Position numbers and translations under genes: made by a program. A stretch of DNA of 55,955 bases from Treponema sp. GTDB taxonomy: Bacteria > Spirochaetota > Spirochaetia > Treponematales > Treponemataceae. A model generated the notes under the pieces. That model saw only the letters and a list, made by a program, of their open reading frames with translations, was not told the origin of the DNA and made no database searches. This document shows, one piece after another, positions 35,646 through 45,349 of this stretch. The stretch covers positions 1-55,955 of the forward strand of contig JAIKYZ010000129.1 of the NCBI GenBank assembly GCA_024682655.1. The letters run 5' to 3'. Positions within the stretch are counted from its first letter, which is position 1; every line of letters begins with the position of its first letter.

Positions 35646-36770
35646 ATGAAAAAGTTTGTTTTATTATTGATAACCTTTGGTCTTTTGTTAGTTTCTTGTA
35701 CTTCTACAATTCAAGAAGATGTATTTCAAAGTACAGATTTAAACGAAGAACTGGCTACTGAATTATCTATTTTTGATGACAGTTATATTTTAATCGAATC
35801 TGATTATCTTTTGACAGGAAGTTATTCCAGCGAAGATCTTTCTTATTTACATCAGGATATTAAAACTCACCTGGAAGAAAAACACATTGAACCAATTATT
35901 GCCGCTCATCTTACTGCAATCGACGGTCTCCTTTATATTTTACAGGGAAAAAATAAGAACGCAGAAGATTGCTATAAAAGTGCAAAAAGTCTTCAGAATG
36001 GAGATGATTACGTTTTGTTGTTAGGCACAAAACTTTCAAGTCCCGAAGAAGCCTTGGTAAAGGTAGATGAAATTCTTTCTTACGATGCCAACAATGCAAT
36101 AATCCTTTTGGAAAAGGGAATTTTACTTTATGGACAGAAGGAATTTGATAAATCTGTAGCCGCAATAGATCAGGCTTTTGTTCAGTTTGATAATGAATCT
36201 CGTAGTAATTATCGCCAGGCCTACAAGGAATTCCGAGATAAGGTATGGACTTTGTATATTTCTGGAATTGATAACGAAAATCTTGATAAATTAAAGCTTG
36301 ACCAGAATATTACTTCTCCTTTGACTTTAGAAACTATGGTTCGATTGACTTACGAAAGCACACATCTTCTGGAAGATTTAACAACTGGCCCAAAATTAAA
36401 AACTTCAGATTTGATTGTAAAATTAACTCAGGCTGGAATTTTTGATTCAACAGTAAATCCCCAGGATTCTTCTCAAGAAATTTTAACTTGCCAGCAGATA
36501 ACAAGAAAAATGTGTGCCCGATACTTGTGGAACCTTTATGTTTTACAGAGCGGAAATCCTGATTTGGCTAGAAAATTTTCACGCCGATTTAGCAGGATGA
36601 CAGAGCCTAAAAGCCCAGTCTTTGACCTGATGATTGAGGACAGGGATTTTGATGCAGTTCTTGGCGTTGTAGAAAATGAAATTATGCATCTTGTAGACGG
36701 AAGAAATTTTGAAACAGATAAAGTTGTTACAGTTTTAGATTTTATGACTTATCTCAAGAATTTTAACTAG
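35646..36770 (+). CDS. Lipoprotein with TPR-like helical repeats
   Basis: MKKFVLLLITFGLLLVSC is a lipoprotein signal with lipobox LVSC. Residues about 85-190 have TPR-like helix pairs (YILQGKNKNAEDCYKSAKSL, ILLEKGILLYGQKEFDKSVA). The rest is helical with no known domain. AAGGAAAT upstream supports the start. It shares an operon with the membrane-anchored propeller-like protein. A scaffold or assembly role in the envelope is plausible, but nothing in the sequence proves it. Confidence 0.7.
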   Translation: MKKFVLLLITFGLLLVSCTSTIQEDVFQSTDLNEELATELSIFDDSYILIESDYLLTGSYSSEDLSYLHQDIKTHLEEKHIEPIIAAHLTAIDGLLYILQGKNKNAEDCYKSAKSLQNGDDYVLLLGTKLSSPEEALVKVDEILSYDANNAIILLEKGILLYGQKEFDKSVAAIDQAFVQFDNESRSNYRQAYKEFRDKVWTLYISGIDNENLDKLKLDQNITSPLTLETMVRLTYESTHLLEDLTTGPKLKTSDLIVKLTQAGIFDSTVNPQDSSQEILTCQQITRKMCARYLWNLYVLQSGNPDLARKFSRRFSRMTEPKSPVFDLMIEDRDFDAVLGVVENEIMHLVDGRNFETDKVVTVLDFMTYLKNFN

Positions 36771-36815
36771 CAAAAGCGCCAGGTAAAAGCATTTTATAAA
36801 AATATTTTCAATAGA

Positions 36816-36845
36816 TTGATACTTGCTTAATAAAAATGTTAAAAT
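36816..36845 (+). promoter_or_regulatory. Promoter of the NSS transporter gene
   Basis: TTGATA (36816-36821), an 18-bp spacer and TAAAAT (36840-36845) lie about 30 bp upstream of the ATG at 36875, which has AGGATGAAATT as its ribosome site. Confidence 0.5.
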
Positions 36846-36874
36846 AACAAAATATTTAAATTTAGGATGAAATT

Positions 36875-38278
36875 ATGAACAGTGAAAAAACTGAGCGAAA
36901 TTCTTTTACCGGGTCAATTGGTTTCGTTCTAGCTGCAGCAGGTTCTGCAGTAGGTTTAGGAAATATCTGGAGATTTCCTTATTTTGCGGCAAAAGATGGT
37001 GGTGGATTATTCCTTGTCGTATATTTAATTTTAGCTTTTACCTTTGGATTTGCCCTTCTGGCAACAGAAATTGCAATTGGAAGAAAAACAAAAGAAAGTC
37101 CTTTAACTGCTTATAAAAAGTTAAACAAAAAATGGGCTTTTCTTGGAATCTTTTCTTTTGTAATTCCTTTTATAATTTATCCATATTACTGTGTAATTGG
37201 TGGCTGGGTTGTAAAATATATGATTACTTATTTAACCTGGCATGGGGCAGAGGCCGTTCAGGATGGATATTTTAATTCTTTTATTTCAGGAAACTGGCAG
37301 CCAATTTTATTTATGACTATTTTTGCCCTGGCTTGCTTTTTTATTGTTTACAAGGGTGTAGAAAACGGAATCGAAAAATCATCAAAAATTTTAATGCCAA
37401 TTCTGGTTATTATTATTTTATTCATTGCAATTTATGCCTTGTTCTTAAAATATACCGACGAAAATGGAGTTACCCGTACAGGATTACAGGGCCTTTCAAT
37501 TTATGTAGTTCCAAGTTTTAAGGGTGTTACTTTTAAGAAATTTATGCAGATTTGTCTTGATGCCATGGGCCAGCTTTTTTATTCACTTAGTATTGCTATG
37601 GGAATTATGATTGCTTATGGTTCTTACATGAAAGATGAAATTCATCTGGAAAAATCTGTAAATCAGATTGCAATTTTTGATACCCTTATTGCTTTCCTTG
37701 CAGGTCTTATAATTATTCCTACCGTTTATGTATTTAAGGGAACAGAAGGAATGTCTGCAGGCCCAGGCCTTATGTTTGTTTCTTTACCAGGAATATTTGC
37801 ATCACTGGGAATTTTTGGAAATATCATAGGTATTATTTTCTTTACAATGGTTTTATTTGCGGCCTTAACAAGTGCAGTTTCTATTTTGGAAGCAATTGTT
37901 TCCAGTATGATTGATAAAAATGGCTGGTCCAGAAAGAAGGCAACTCTTATTATGGCAGCATCAACTTTTGTAATTTCTTTAATAGTCTGCTTTGGCTACA
38001 ATATCCTCTATTTTGAAATAAAACTTCCTAATGGTTCTACAGCTCAGATTCTGGATGTTATGGATTATATTTCAAATAATATTCTTATGCCTGTTACAAG
38101 TCTTCTTACTTGTATTCTTATTGGCTGGGTATGTAAGCCTCAAACTGCTCTGGATGAAATTTCCCTTAATGGAGAAAAATTTACCAGAAAGGGGCTTTAT
38201 GTTGTAATGATAAGGTATGTTGCTCCACTTTTATTATTTGTACTTTTATTAACTGCATTTGGAGTATTTGGTAAATAA
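36875..38278 (+). CDS. Sodium-dependent transporter, NSS/SNF family
   Basis: The segment SIGFVLAAAGSAVGLGNIWRFPY in the first membrane helix is the NSS signature that binds Na+ and substrate; GGGLFLVVYL in the second helix is also conserved. The 467 residues fit 11-12 membrane helices, as in LeuT-type amino-acid symporters and tryptophan carriers. The substrate is probably an amino acid. It is a single gene with its own promoter and terminator. Confidence 0.93.
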   Translation: MNSEKTERNSFTGSIGFVLAAAGSAVGLGNIWRFPYFAAKDGGGLFLVVYLILAFTFGFALLATEIAIGRKTKESPLTAYKKLNKKWAFLGIFSFVIPFIIYPYYCVIGGWVVKYMITYLTWHGAEAVQDGYFNSFISGNWQPILFMTIFALACFFIVYKGVENGIEKSSKILMPILVIIILFIAIYALFLKYTDENGVTRTGLQGLSIYVVPSFKGVTFKKFMQICLDAMGQLFYSLSIAMGIMIAYGSYMKDEIHLEKSVNQIAIFDTLIAFLAGLIIIPTVYVFKGTEGMSAGPGLMFVSLPGIFASLGIFGNIIGIIFFTMVLFAALTSAVSILEAIVSSMIDKNGWSRKKATLIMAASTFVISLIVCFGYNILYFEIKLPNGSTAQILDVMDYISNNILMPVTSLLTCILIGWVCKPQTALDEISLNGEKFTRKGLYVVMIRYVAPLLLFVLLLTAFGVFGK

Positions 38279-38286
38279 TGATTTAC

Positions 38287-38317
38287 GGGCCAGTCTTAAT
38301 TGTCTGGCTCTTTTTTT
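38287..38317 (+). terminator. Intrinsic terminator of the NSS gene
   Basis: GGGCCAG (38287-38293) pairs with CTGGCTC (38304-38310, one G-U), followed by seven T. It is 9 bp past the stop. Confidence 0.8.
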
Positions 38318-38405
38318 ATCATTAGGGAATAAGTCCTATTGAATTGTATGCAATTTCACTTCAATAATTAATTGCTTTATTCTATAATTGCGCAAGAGGT
38401 ATTTT

Positions 38406-39677
38406 ATGGAACAGGAAACAAAATGTATTCAGGCCGGTTATACACCAAAAAATGGAGAATCTCGTATGATTCCTATCGTTCAGTCTACAACTTTTAAGTA
38501 CGACACAAGTGAAGATATGGGAAAGTTGTTTGATCTTGAAGCTAGTGGATATTTTTATACAAGACTTCAGAATCCTACAAATGATTATGTTGCTGCTAAA
38601 CTTACAGCTTTGGAAGGCGGAACTGCAGGAATGCTTACATCTTCAGGCCAGGCTGCAAACTTTTTTGCCGTATTCAATGTTGCAAATAATGGTGACCATG
38701 TAATTGCATCTTCTTCAATTTACGGTGGTACCTTTAATCTTTTTAATGTAACAATGCGCAAAATGGGAATTGATTTTACTTTTGTTAGTCCTGACTGCAG
38801 CGATGAAGAATTGGAAGCCGCTTTTAAACCAAATACAAAAGCAGTTTTTGGAGAAACAATTGCAAATCCAGCTCTTACAGTTTTTGATATTGAACGTTTT
38901 GCTAAAATTGCTCACGCTCATGGTGTTCCTCTTATTGTAGATAATACCTTTGCAACTCCTATAAATTGTCAGCCAATTAAATGGGGCTGTGATATTGTAA
39001 CTCACTCTACAACAAAATATCTTGATGGCCATGATGCAACTGTTGGTGGTGCAATTATTGATTCAGGAAAATTTGACTGGATGGCTCATAAAGATAAATT
39101 CCCTGGCCTTTGTACTCCAGATGAATCTTACCATGGAATTACTTATGCTACAAAATTTGGCAAGGAAGGAGCTTTTATTACAAAGTGTACTGCTCAGTTA
39201 ATGAGAGACTTTGGTTCAATTCAATCTCCAATGAATGCTTACATGCTTAATCTTGGAATTGAATCTTTGGCAGTTAGAGTTCCTCGTCATTGCGAAAATG
39301 CTCTTAAAGTAGCTGAATTTTTACAGAATCATCCAAAGGTTAGCTGGGTAAATTATCCAGGACTTAAGGGAAATAAATATTACGATTTGGCTCAAAAATA
39401 TATGCCTAATGGTACTTGTGGTGTAGTTTCTTTTGGTGTAAAAGGCGGTAGAAAAGCTGCTGAAGAATTTATGAAACACTTAAAGGTTGCTATGATTGCA
39501 ACCCACGTTGCAGATGCTCATACTTGTGTTTTACATCCTGCTAGTGCAACTCATCGTCAGCTTACAGATCAGGAACTTGAAGCTTGTGGAGTAGGTCCAG
39601 ATTTAGTTCGTTTTTCTGTAGGTATCGAAAACGTAAAGGACATAATTGAAGATTTAGACCAGGCTTTAAATGCTTAA
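38406..39677 (+). CDS. metY: O-acetylhomoserine aminocarboxypropyltransferase (sulfhydrylase)
   Basis: PLP-dependent enzyme of the Cys/Met metabolism family. The PLP lysine is K204 in HSTTKYLDGHD; YFYTRLQNPTNDYVAAKLTALE and SSGQAANFFAVFNV match the cofactor region. The 423-residue length and the loop with SYHGITYATKFGKEGAF favour MetY (O-acetylhomoserine plus sulfide gives homocysteine) over shorter cystathionine gamma-synthases and lyases. A methionine gamma-lyase-like activity cannot be excluded. The start is ATG 38406, with AGAGGTATTTT before it, not the TTG at 38388. A2M follows after 34 bp and may be cotranscribed. Confidence 0.88.
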   Translation: MEQETKCIQAGYTPKNGESRMIPIVQSTTFKYDTSEDMGKLFDLEASGYFYTRLQNPTNDYVAAKLTALEGGTAGMLTSSGQAANFFAVFNVANNGDHVIASSSIYGGTFNLFNVTMRKMGIDFTFVSPDCSDEELEAAFKPNTKAVFGETIANPALTVFDIERFAKIAHAHGVPLIVDNTFATPINCQPIKWGCDIVTHSTTKYLDGHDATVGGAIIDSGKFDWMAHKDKFPGLCTPDESYHGITYATKFGKEGAFITKCTAQLMRDFGSIQSPMNAYMLNLGIESLAVRVPRHCENALKVAEFLQNHPKVSWVNYPGLKGNKYYDLAQKYMPNGTCGVVSFGVKGGRKAAEEFMKHLKVAMIATHVADAHTCVLHPASATHRQLTDQELEACGVGPDLVRFSVGIENVKDIIEDLDQALNA

Positions 39678-39711
39678 AGTAAGATAATTAAAAAATTATC
39701 CAGGGGTTGTT

Positions 39712-42700
39712 ATGAAATTGTTTAATAAAATTATTGGATTTTCTATTTTAAGTATTCTTCTTTTATCACTTATTTCTTGTAATAGTAATAAAGGTTCAAA
39801 GAAGAAAAATGGAAAGGTTCCTGTTGACTATAGAGTTTTTGAACCTTCCAGCAGACTGAATTCAGAAGGAAAACCAGATTCTCTCTTAGTTAATTTTGAC
39901 GGTTCTGTTGCCAGTCTTGAAGATGTTGGAAAGGCTCCTAATACCGATATTGTAATTTCTCCTGCAATTTCTGGTCAGTGGCTTTGGGTTGATGATACAA
40001 AATTAAGGTTTACTCCATCTTCTCCATGGGAATTAAATACCCGCTACAAATTTACTATGCCTGCTACTATTTTTTCAGAGCAGGTAAGTATAAAATCAGA
40101 TTTTTCATTTAAAACAGATTCTTTTTCTGTTTATCTTGATGATTCAGAATTTTATATTAATCCCCTGAATCCAGAGGAAAAGAGAGTTACTTGTACTCTT
40201 AAAGCCAGTCATCAATTTGTAAAAGAGTCGATTAAAGATTCAATTCAATTGGTTTTTGAATATTATGATTACAGGGGTAAAGTAACCAGAAGCCAGGACT
40301 GTAATTTTAAACTCAACTACAGCGATGATTTAATGGAAGCTTACATAGTTTCTGAAAATCTTCCAATTCCTCCTTATACTTCAAATGTAAAAATCATACT
40401 TAAAAAGGGTGTTGCCGCTTTAGTTGGTGGAAAATCCAGTGATGAAGATTCTGCTTCGGTTTCAATTCCTGGTATGAGTGATTTTGTAAGCATCAGAAAT
40501 GTTTTTACAAATCTTGTTAAGAATGAAGAACAGAATTATGACCATACACTTATAATCGAAAGTAAAGGTTCTGTTGCCGTTGAAGAATTGGGAAAACACA
40601 TTTCCGTTTATGAATTGCCAAAAGATCGTCCAGAAATGGAAGGTTATCCTGCAGAAAAAGATTTTTACTGGTCATCAGGTTATGTTACAGATTTTATTTT
40701 AAATCAATCTAAAAAAATAAGTCTAGAAGAAATCCCAACTCCAGAGCCAGCAAGTACTTTAAATAGTTTTAAATATCAGGCTACTCCAGACAGATTCCTT
40801 TATGTAAGAATCGAAGGTGGAATTGATTTCTTTGGTGGTTATAAATTACGCTTTGACAATGATGAAAATGCAAGTGAGTATATTTTAAGAGTTCCTCGTT
40901 ATCCAAAAGAACTTGGAATTATGTCCGAAGGTACAATTTTGTCCCTTTCGGGTTCTAAAAAAATGGCTATGTATTCCCGTGGTCTTAGTAAAGTTTACTA
41001 CAGACTTTCAAGAATTATGCCAAAAGATGTAAATCACTTAGTTTCTATGTCTAATGGAAATATGAAAAATTTCAGATTTGAAAATTATTCTTTCAACGAA
41101 AATAATATTGCTGAATCTGAAATTTCAAGTTATCAGGTTTTAGATGCTTCTGAAAAAACAATTTCATATTTCTCTTATGATTTTACAGAAAAATTAAAGA
41201 GCAATCCTAACAAAAATCTTAAAAACGGACTATTTATTTTCCAGGTTGCAGAAGATGATGATTATTTAGGTTCAAATTCTTATTACTCTGGCCTTTCAGA
41301 TAGACGTCTTATTCTTATTACAGATTTAGGATTTGTAGTTAAGAAAAATACTGACGGCACTAGAGATGTTTTTGTTCAGAATATTTCTACAGGTCTTCCT
41401 GCATCTTATGCAACAGTTAGAGTTGTTGGATTAAATGGTAATACTTTGATTTCAACTCAAACTGATACAAACGGACATGCAAGACTTCCACAAGTGAGTG
41501 GATATTATGATGAACACCGCCCAACAGCCTTTATTGTTGAAACTGCAAATGACTTAGCCTTTATGCCATATTCAGAAAGGGGTCGAGTTCTTGATTATTC
41601 AAACTACGATATTGGTGGTGAATACGGAAAATCAGATCCTAAGAGAATTACAGCTTATTTGTTCAACGATCGAGGAATGTATAGGCCTGGCGAAACTGCT
41701 CACCTTGCATTTATTGCAAAGGCTGGAGATTGGAATATTGATTTACAGGGAACTCCTCTGGAAATTGAAATTACAGATCCTAATGGTTCAATTGTATTTA
41801 ATAGGAGAATTCAGTTGTCTTCTTCTGGATTTGAAGAAATTGATTTTGAAACTCAGGATTATTCTCCAACAGGATTTTACACTGCAAATCTTTACCTTAT
41901 TAAAGAATATTCAGACTGGACAGACAGGGAATTCTTAACTTCTAATCAGATTAAAGTTGAAGAATTTTTGCCAGACACCTTATCTCTTACTACTGGCTTT
42001 GATCCTCTCCCAGGAAATGGATGGATTAACCCAGGCCAGCTTAAGGGTAGCCTTGCTTTGAAAAATTTATTTGGAACACCAGCTTCTGGAAATGATGTAA
42101 AGGCTCAGCTTACTCTTACACCAGGTTTCCCAGTTCTTTATAAATATTCAGATTATTATTTTACAGATCCATACTACAAGGGAAAATCTTTTGAAGAATT
42201 CCTTGGAACTAAACAGACAGATGATAAGGGCGAAGCCTCTTTTGATATTGACCTGGCCAAATTTGAAAAAGCTACTTATAGACTTAATTTCTATGTAGAA
42301 GCCTTTGAAAAGGCTAGTGGACGTTCTGTTACAAGTCAGTCTAGTTTATATGTTTCTCCTTTAAAATATTTAATTGGTTATAAGGCAGACGGATCTTTGG
42401 GTTATATCAATTCAAAATCTGTAAGAAAACTTTCCTTTATCGCAATTAATCAGGAACTTGAACAGATTGATTTAGATGATGTAAGTCTTGAAATTGAAGA
42501 AATCAGATATATTTCTACTTTGGTAAAACAGTCAAATGGTCTTTATAAGTATCAGTCTGTTAAAAAATCCTATCCGGTTTCTAGTCAGAAAATTTCTATC
42601 AGTAAAAAGGGAAGCGATTATATTCTTCCAAGTGAACTTCCTGGTGAATATAAACTCGTTCTTAAAAATAGCGAAGGTCTGGTATTTAATACAATTAATT

Positions 42701-45333
42701 ACACAATTGTTGGTGATAAAAATGTTGCCAGAAGCCTTACAAGAACTGCCGAACTTGAACTTAAATTGCAGACAGCAGATTTAAATCCAGGTTCAACTGC
42801 CGAAATCTTTATTAAAGCTCCATACGAGGGAACTGGTCTTATCACAATCGAAAGAGATCATGTTTATTCTTATAAATGGTTCAAAACAAATGGACTTTCT
42901 TCGGTTCAGACAATTCAGATTCCAAATGATCTTGAAGGAAACGGATATATAAATGTAATGTTTACCCGTTCTATTGATTCTAAAGAAATCTTTATGAGTC
43001 CATTCTGTTATGGTGCTGTCCCATTCTCGGTTGGCAGGGAACGCAGAAATAATAAAATTGATATTAAAGTTCCTTCAGAAGTAAAATCTGGAAATGACCT
43101 TGAAATTAAATATTCTTCTTCTGACAGTGGTAGGATTATTCTTTTTGCAATTGATGAAGGTATCTTACAGGTTGCAAAATATAAGACTCCAAATCCACTC
43201 AGCCATTTCTTTAAAAAACGCGCTCTTGAAGTTACTACATCGCAAATTCTTGATTTGGTTTTGCCAGAATTCAATATTCTAAAAACTCTTGGGGCAACCG
43301 GTGGTGGTGCTTCAATGGACATGCTGGCTAAAAATTTAAATCCATTTAAGCGAAAACAAAATGCTTCAGTTGCTTATTGGTCGGGAATAATGGAAACTGG
43401 ACCTGAAACTCGTTCCGTTACTTACCATGTTCCAGATTATTTCAACGGAAGTCTTAGAATTATGGCTGTTGCGGTTTCTAAAGATAAGATTGGTGTAGAA
43501 GAAACTTCAATTCTTGCACGTAACCCATTAATTATTACTCCAAACGTTCCATTAGCAGCCGCCCCTGGAGATGAATTTGATGTTTCTGTAACTGTTACAA
43601 ATAATCATAAGGGTAGTGGAAATAATAAAGTTACTTTAAATGCTCTTCCAAGTAAGCACCTTGAAATCATTGGTGAACCTTCTGCTTCCTTTACAATTGC
43701 AGAGGGAAAAGACGCTACTTGTAATTTCCGGGTAAAGACTAAGGAAATTTTAGGTTCTGCAGATTTGTTGTTTGTTGCTTCAGATTCAAGCGAAACTTGT
43801 AAATTAAATTCAACTTTAAGTGTTAGACCTTCAATGCCATATCAGGTTTGGGTAACTGCAGGTGTAAGTAAAAAACCTTCAATCGAAACAGATGTTGACC
43901 ACAGACTTTACGACGAACTTGCTCAAAGGGAAGTTTCTGTTTCTAATGTTCCAACTTCCTTTATTGATAGCCTTAATTTCTATCTGGCAAAATATCCATA
44001 CGGTTGTGCAGAACAGGTAACAAGTAAAGCTTATCCATATTTGTACGAAGATTTTGTAAAATCTGGAAATAAAACTCAGGCTGATGCAAAGAAAATGGTA
44101 AGTGATACTATTGGAATTTTACAGTCAAGAATGAAATACGACGGTAATATTGGTTATTGGACAAGTAAGAGCCCAACAGATTCCTTTATTACCCTCTATT
44201 GTGCAGAATTCCTTACAGATGCCCGTAATAAAGATTTCTATGTACCATCTGAATTCTACAATAAGGTTATGAAGGCCGTAAAAGTAATTGCAAATAGCTC
44301 AAATGATGATGAATATGGAATTTATTTAAGAGCCTATGCAATTTATGTTCTTACAAAAGATGGAATTGTAACTACTTCTTATCTTGAAAATCTTGAATCA
44401 GATTTAAGTTATAGAAATTACAGTCCAACAGATTATTCAGGCTTATATCTTGCAGCAAGTTATGCAATGTTAAAACAGGATAAAGAAGCAAACAGAATCT
44501 TACAGAAGATTAAGAACTCAAGAATTTTTGATTCTTCTTGGGCTTATCACAATGGTTTGCATTATATTTCAACTTATATTGATGTAATTGCTTCTTACTT
44601 CCCAGAAAGAGTTAGTGATATTAAATCTACCGAAGTTGATCTTCTTTGTAATTCTTTGCAATATTGCAACTACAATACTTATTCAACTTCTGCTGCAATC
44701 AGGGCTTTTGAAAGTTATGCTTACTTAGAAAAAGGTGATGTATATAAAGTTTATGCAATCACCGGAGACCAGGAAAGCGAAATTCCTCTTACCGGGGATA
44801 TTGTTTTGAAGGGTCAGTATAAAGATAATGTTCAAAAAATCAAATATACAACTGATAAAACAATGCCACTTTATTATGGAACTTTACAGGCTGGATTTGA
44901 AAAAGAAATTCCAACTGCTCCTATTAAAGACGGACTTGAAATCAGTCGTGAATATTTATCGGCAGACGGTGGAAAATTAAGCGAAATCAAAGTAGGTGAC
45001 ACAATCACAGTTAAGATTTCCTTCCGTTCATTAGCAGGCAGTCTTTCTAATATTGCTTTGGTCGATTTATCTCCTGCCGGTCTTGAAACTGATATACAGT
45101 CAATTAGAAACGAAGATACCGGAGATTGGGAAGCCGATTACGTTGATATTCGTGAAGACAGAGTTGTAATTTATGGAACTGTTAGCCAGAATGTAAATAC
45201 CTTTACCTATAAGGCAAAGGCTGTAAGTTCTGGAAAATTTGTTGTACCTCCAATGTTTGCAGAAAGCATGTATAACAAAGAAATCAGGGCTTTTGCTCCT
45301 CAGGATCCAATTACAATCAATCCTGCCAAGTAA
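39712..45333 (+). CDS. Bacterial alpha-2-macroglobulin lipoprotein with thioester
   Basis: A very large (1873 residues) envelope lipoprotein: signal MKLFNKIIGFSILSILLLSLISC with lipobox LISC, then a series of macroglobulin-like beta domains. Family signs are DRGMYRPGETAHLAFIAK, the bait-region half (about 1100-1250) and VTYHVPDYFNGSLRIMAVAVS. The thioester motif CAEQ (C1432 to Q1435, in YPYGCAEQVTSKAYP) is intact, so it should trap attacking proteases covalently. A complement-like alpha-helical thioester domain and a receptor-like C-terminal domain follow. Its gene lies 16 bp upstream of pbpC, the linkage known from enteric yfhM-pbpC. It probably protects the periplasm when the wall is breached, with PBP1C repairing the wall. 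Confidence 0.92.
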   Translation: MKLFNKIIGFSILSILLLSLISCNSNKGSKKKNGKVPVDYRVFEPSSRLNSEGKPDSLLVNFDGSVASLEDVGKAPNTDIVISPAISGQWLWVDDTKLRFTPSSPWELNTRYKFTMPATIFSEQVSIKSDFSFKTDSFSVYLDDSEFYINPLNPEEKRVTCTLKASHQFVKESIKDSIQLVFEYYDYRGKVTRSQDCNFKLNYSDDLMEAYIVSENLPIPPYTSNVKIILKKGVAALVGGKSSDEDSASVSIPGMSDFVSIRNVFTNLVKNEEQNYDHTLIIESKGSVAVEELGKHISVYELPKDRPEMEGYPAEKDFYWSSGYVTDFILNQSKKISLEEIPTPEPASTLNSFKYQATPDRFLYVRIEGGIDFFGGYKLRFDNDENASEYILRVPRYPKELGIMSEGTILSLSGSKKMAMYSRGLSKVYYRLSRIMPKDVNHLVSMSNGNMKNFRFENYSFNENNIAESEISSYQVLDASEKTISYFSYDFTEKLKSNPNKNLKNGLFIFQVAEDDDYLGSNSYYSGLSDRRLILITDLGFVVKKNTDGTRDVFVQNISTGLPASYATVRVVGLNGNTLISTQTDTNGHARLPQVSGYYDEHRPTAFIVETANDLAFMPYSERGRVLDYSNYDIGGEYGKSDPKRITAYLFNDRGMYRPGETAHLAFIAKAGDWNIDLQGTPLEIEITDPNGSIVFNRRIQLSSSGFEEIDFETQDYSPTGFYTANLYLIKEYSDWTDREFLTSNQIKVEEFLPDTLSLTTGFDPLPGNGWINPGQLKGSLALKNLFGTPASGNDVKAQLTLTPGFPVLYKYSDYYFTDPYYKGKSFEEFLGTKQTDDKGEASFDIDLAKFEKATYRLNFYVEAFEKASGRSVTSQSSLYVSPLKYLIGYKADGSLGYINSKSVRKLSFIAINQELEQIDLDDVSLEIEEIRYISTLVKQSNGLYKYQSVKKSYPVSSQKISISKKGSDYILPSELPGEYKLVLKNSEGLVFNTINYTIVGDKNVARSLTRTAELELKLQTADLNPGSTAEIFIKAPYEGTGLITIERDHVYSYKWFKTNGLSSVQTIQIPNDLEGNGYINVMFTRSIDSKEIFMSPFCYGAVPFSVGRERRNNKIDIKVPSEVKSGNDLEIKYSSSDSGRIILFAIDEGILQVAKYKTPNPLSHFFKKRALEVTTSQILDLVLPEFNILKTLGATGGGASMDMLAKNLNPFKRKQNASVAYWSGIMETGPETRSVTYHVPDYFNGSLRIMAVAVSKDKIGVEETSILARNPLIITPNVPLAAAPGDEFDVSVTVTNNHKGSGNNKVTLNALPSKHLEIIGEPSASFTIAEGKDATCNFRVKTKEILGSADLLFVASDSSETCKLNSTLSVRPSMPYQVWVTAGVSKKPSIETDVDHRLYDELAQREVSVSNVPTSFIDSLNFYLAKYPYGCAEQVTSKAYPYLYEDFVKSGNKTQADAKKMVSDTIGILQSRMKYDGNIGYWTSKSPTDSFITLYCAEFLTDARNKDFYVPSEFYNKVMKAVKVIANSSNDDEYGIYLRAYAIYVLTKDGIVTTSYLENLESDLSYRNYSPTDYSGLYLAASYAMLKQDKEANRILQKIKNSRIFDSSWAYHNGLHYISTYIDVIASYFPERVSDIKSTEVDLLCNSLQYCNYNTYSTSAAIRAFESYAYLEKGDVYKVYAITGDQESEIPLTGDIVLKGQYKDNVQKIKYTTDKTMPLYYGTLQAGFEKEIPTAPIKDGLEISREYLSADGGKLSEIKVGDTITVKISFRSLAGSLSNIALVDLSPAGLETDIQSIRNEDTGDWEADYVDIREDRVVIYGTVSQNVNTFTYKAKAVSSGKFVVPPMFAESMYNKEIRAFAPQDPITINPAK

Positions 45334-45349
45334 GACCTAAGTAGCTTTG

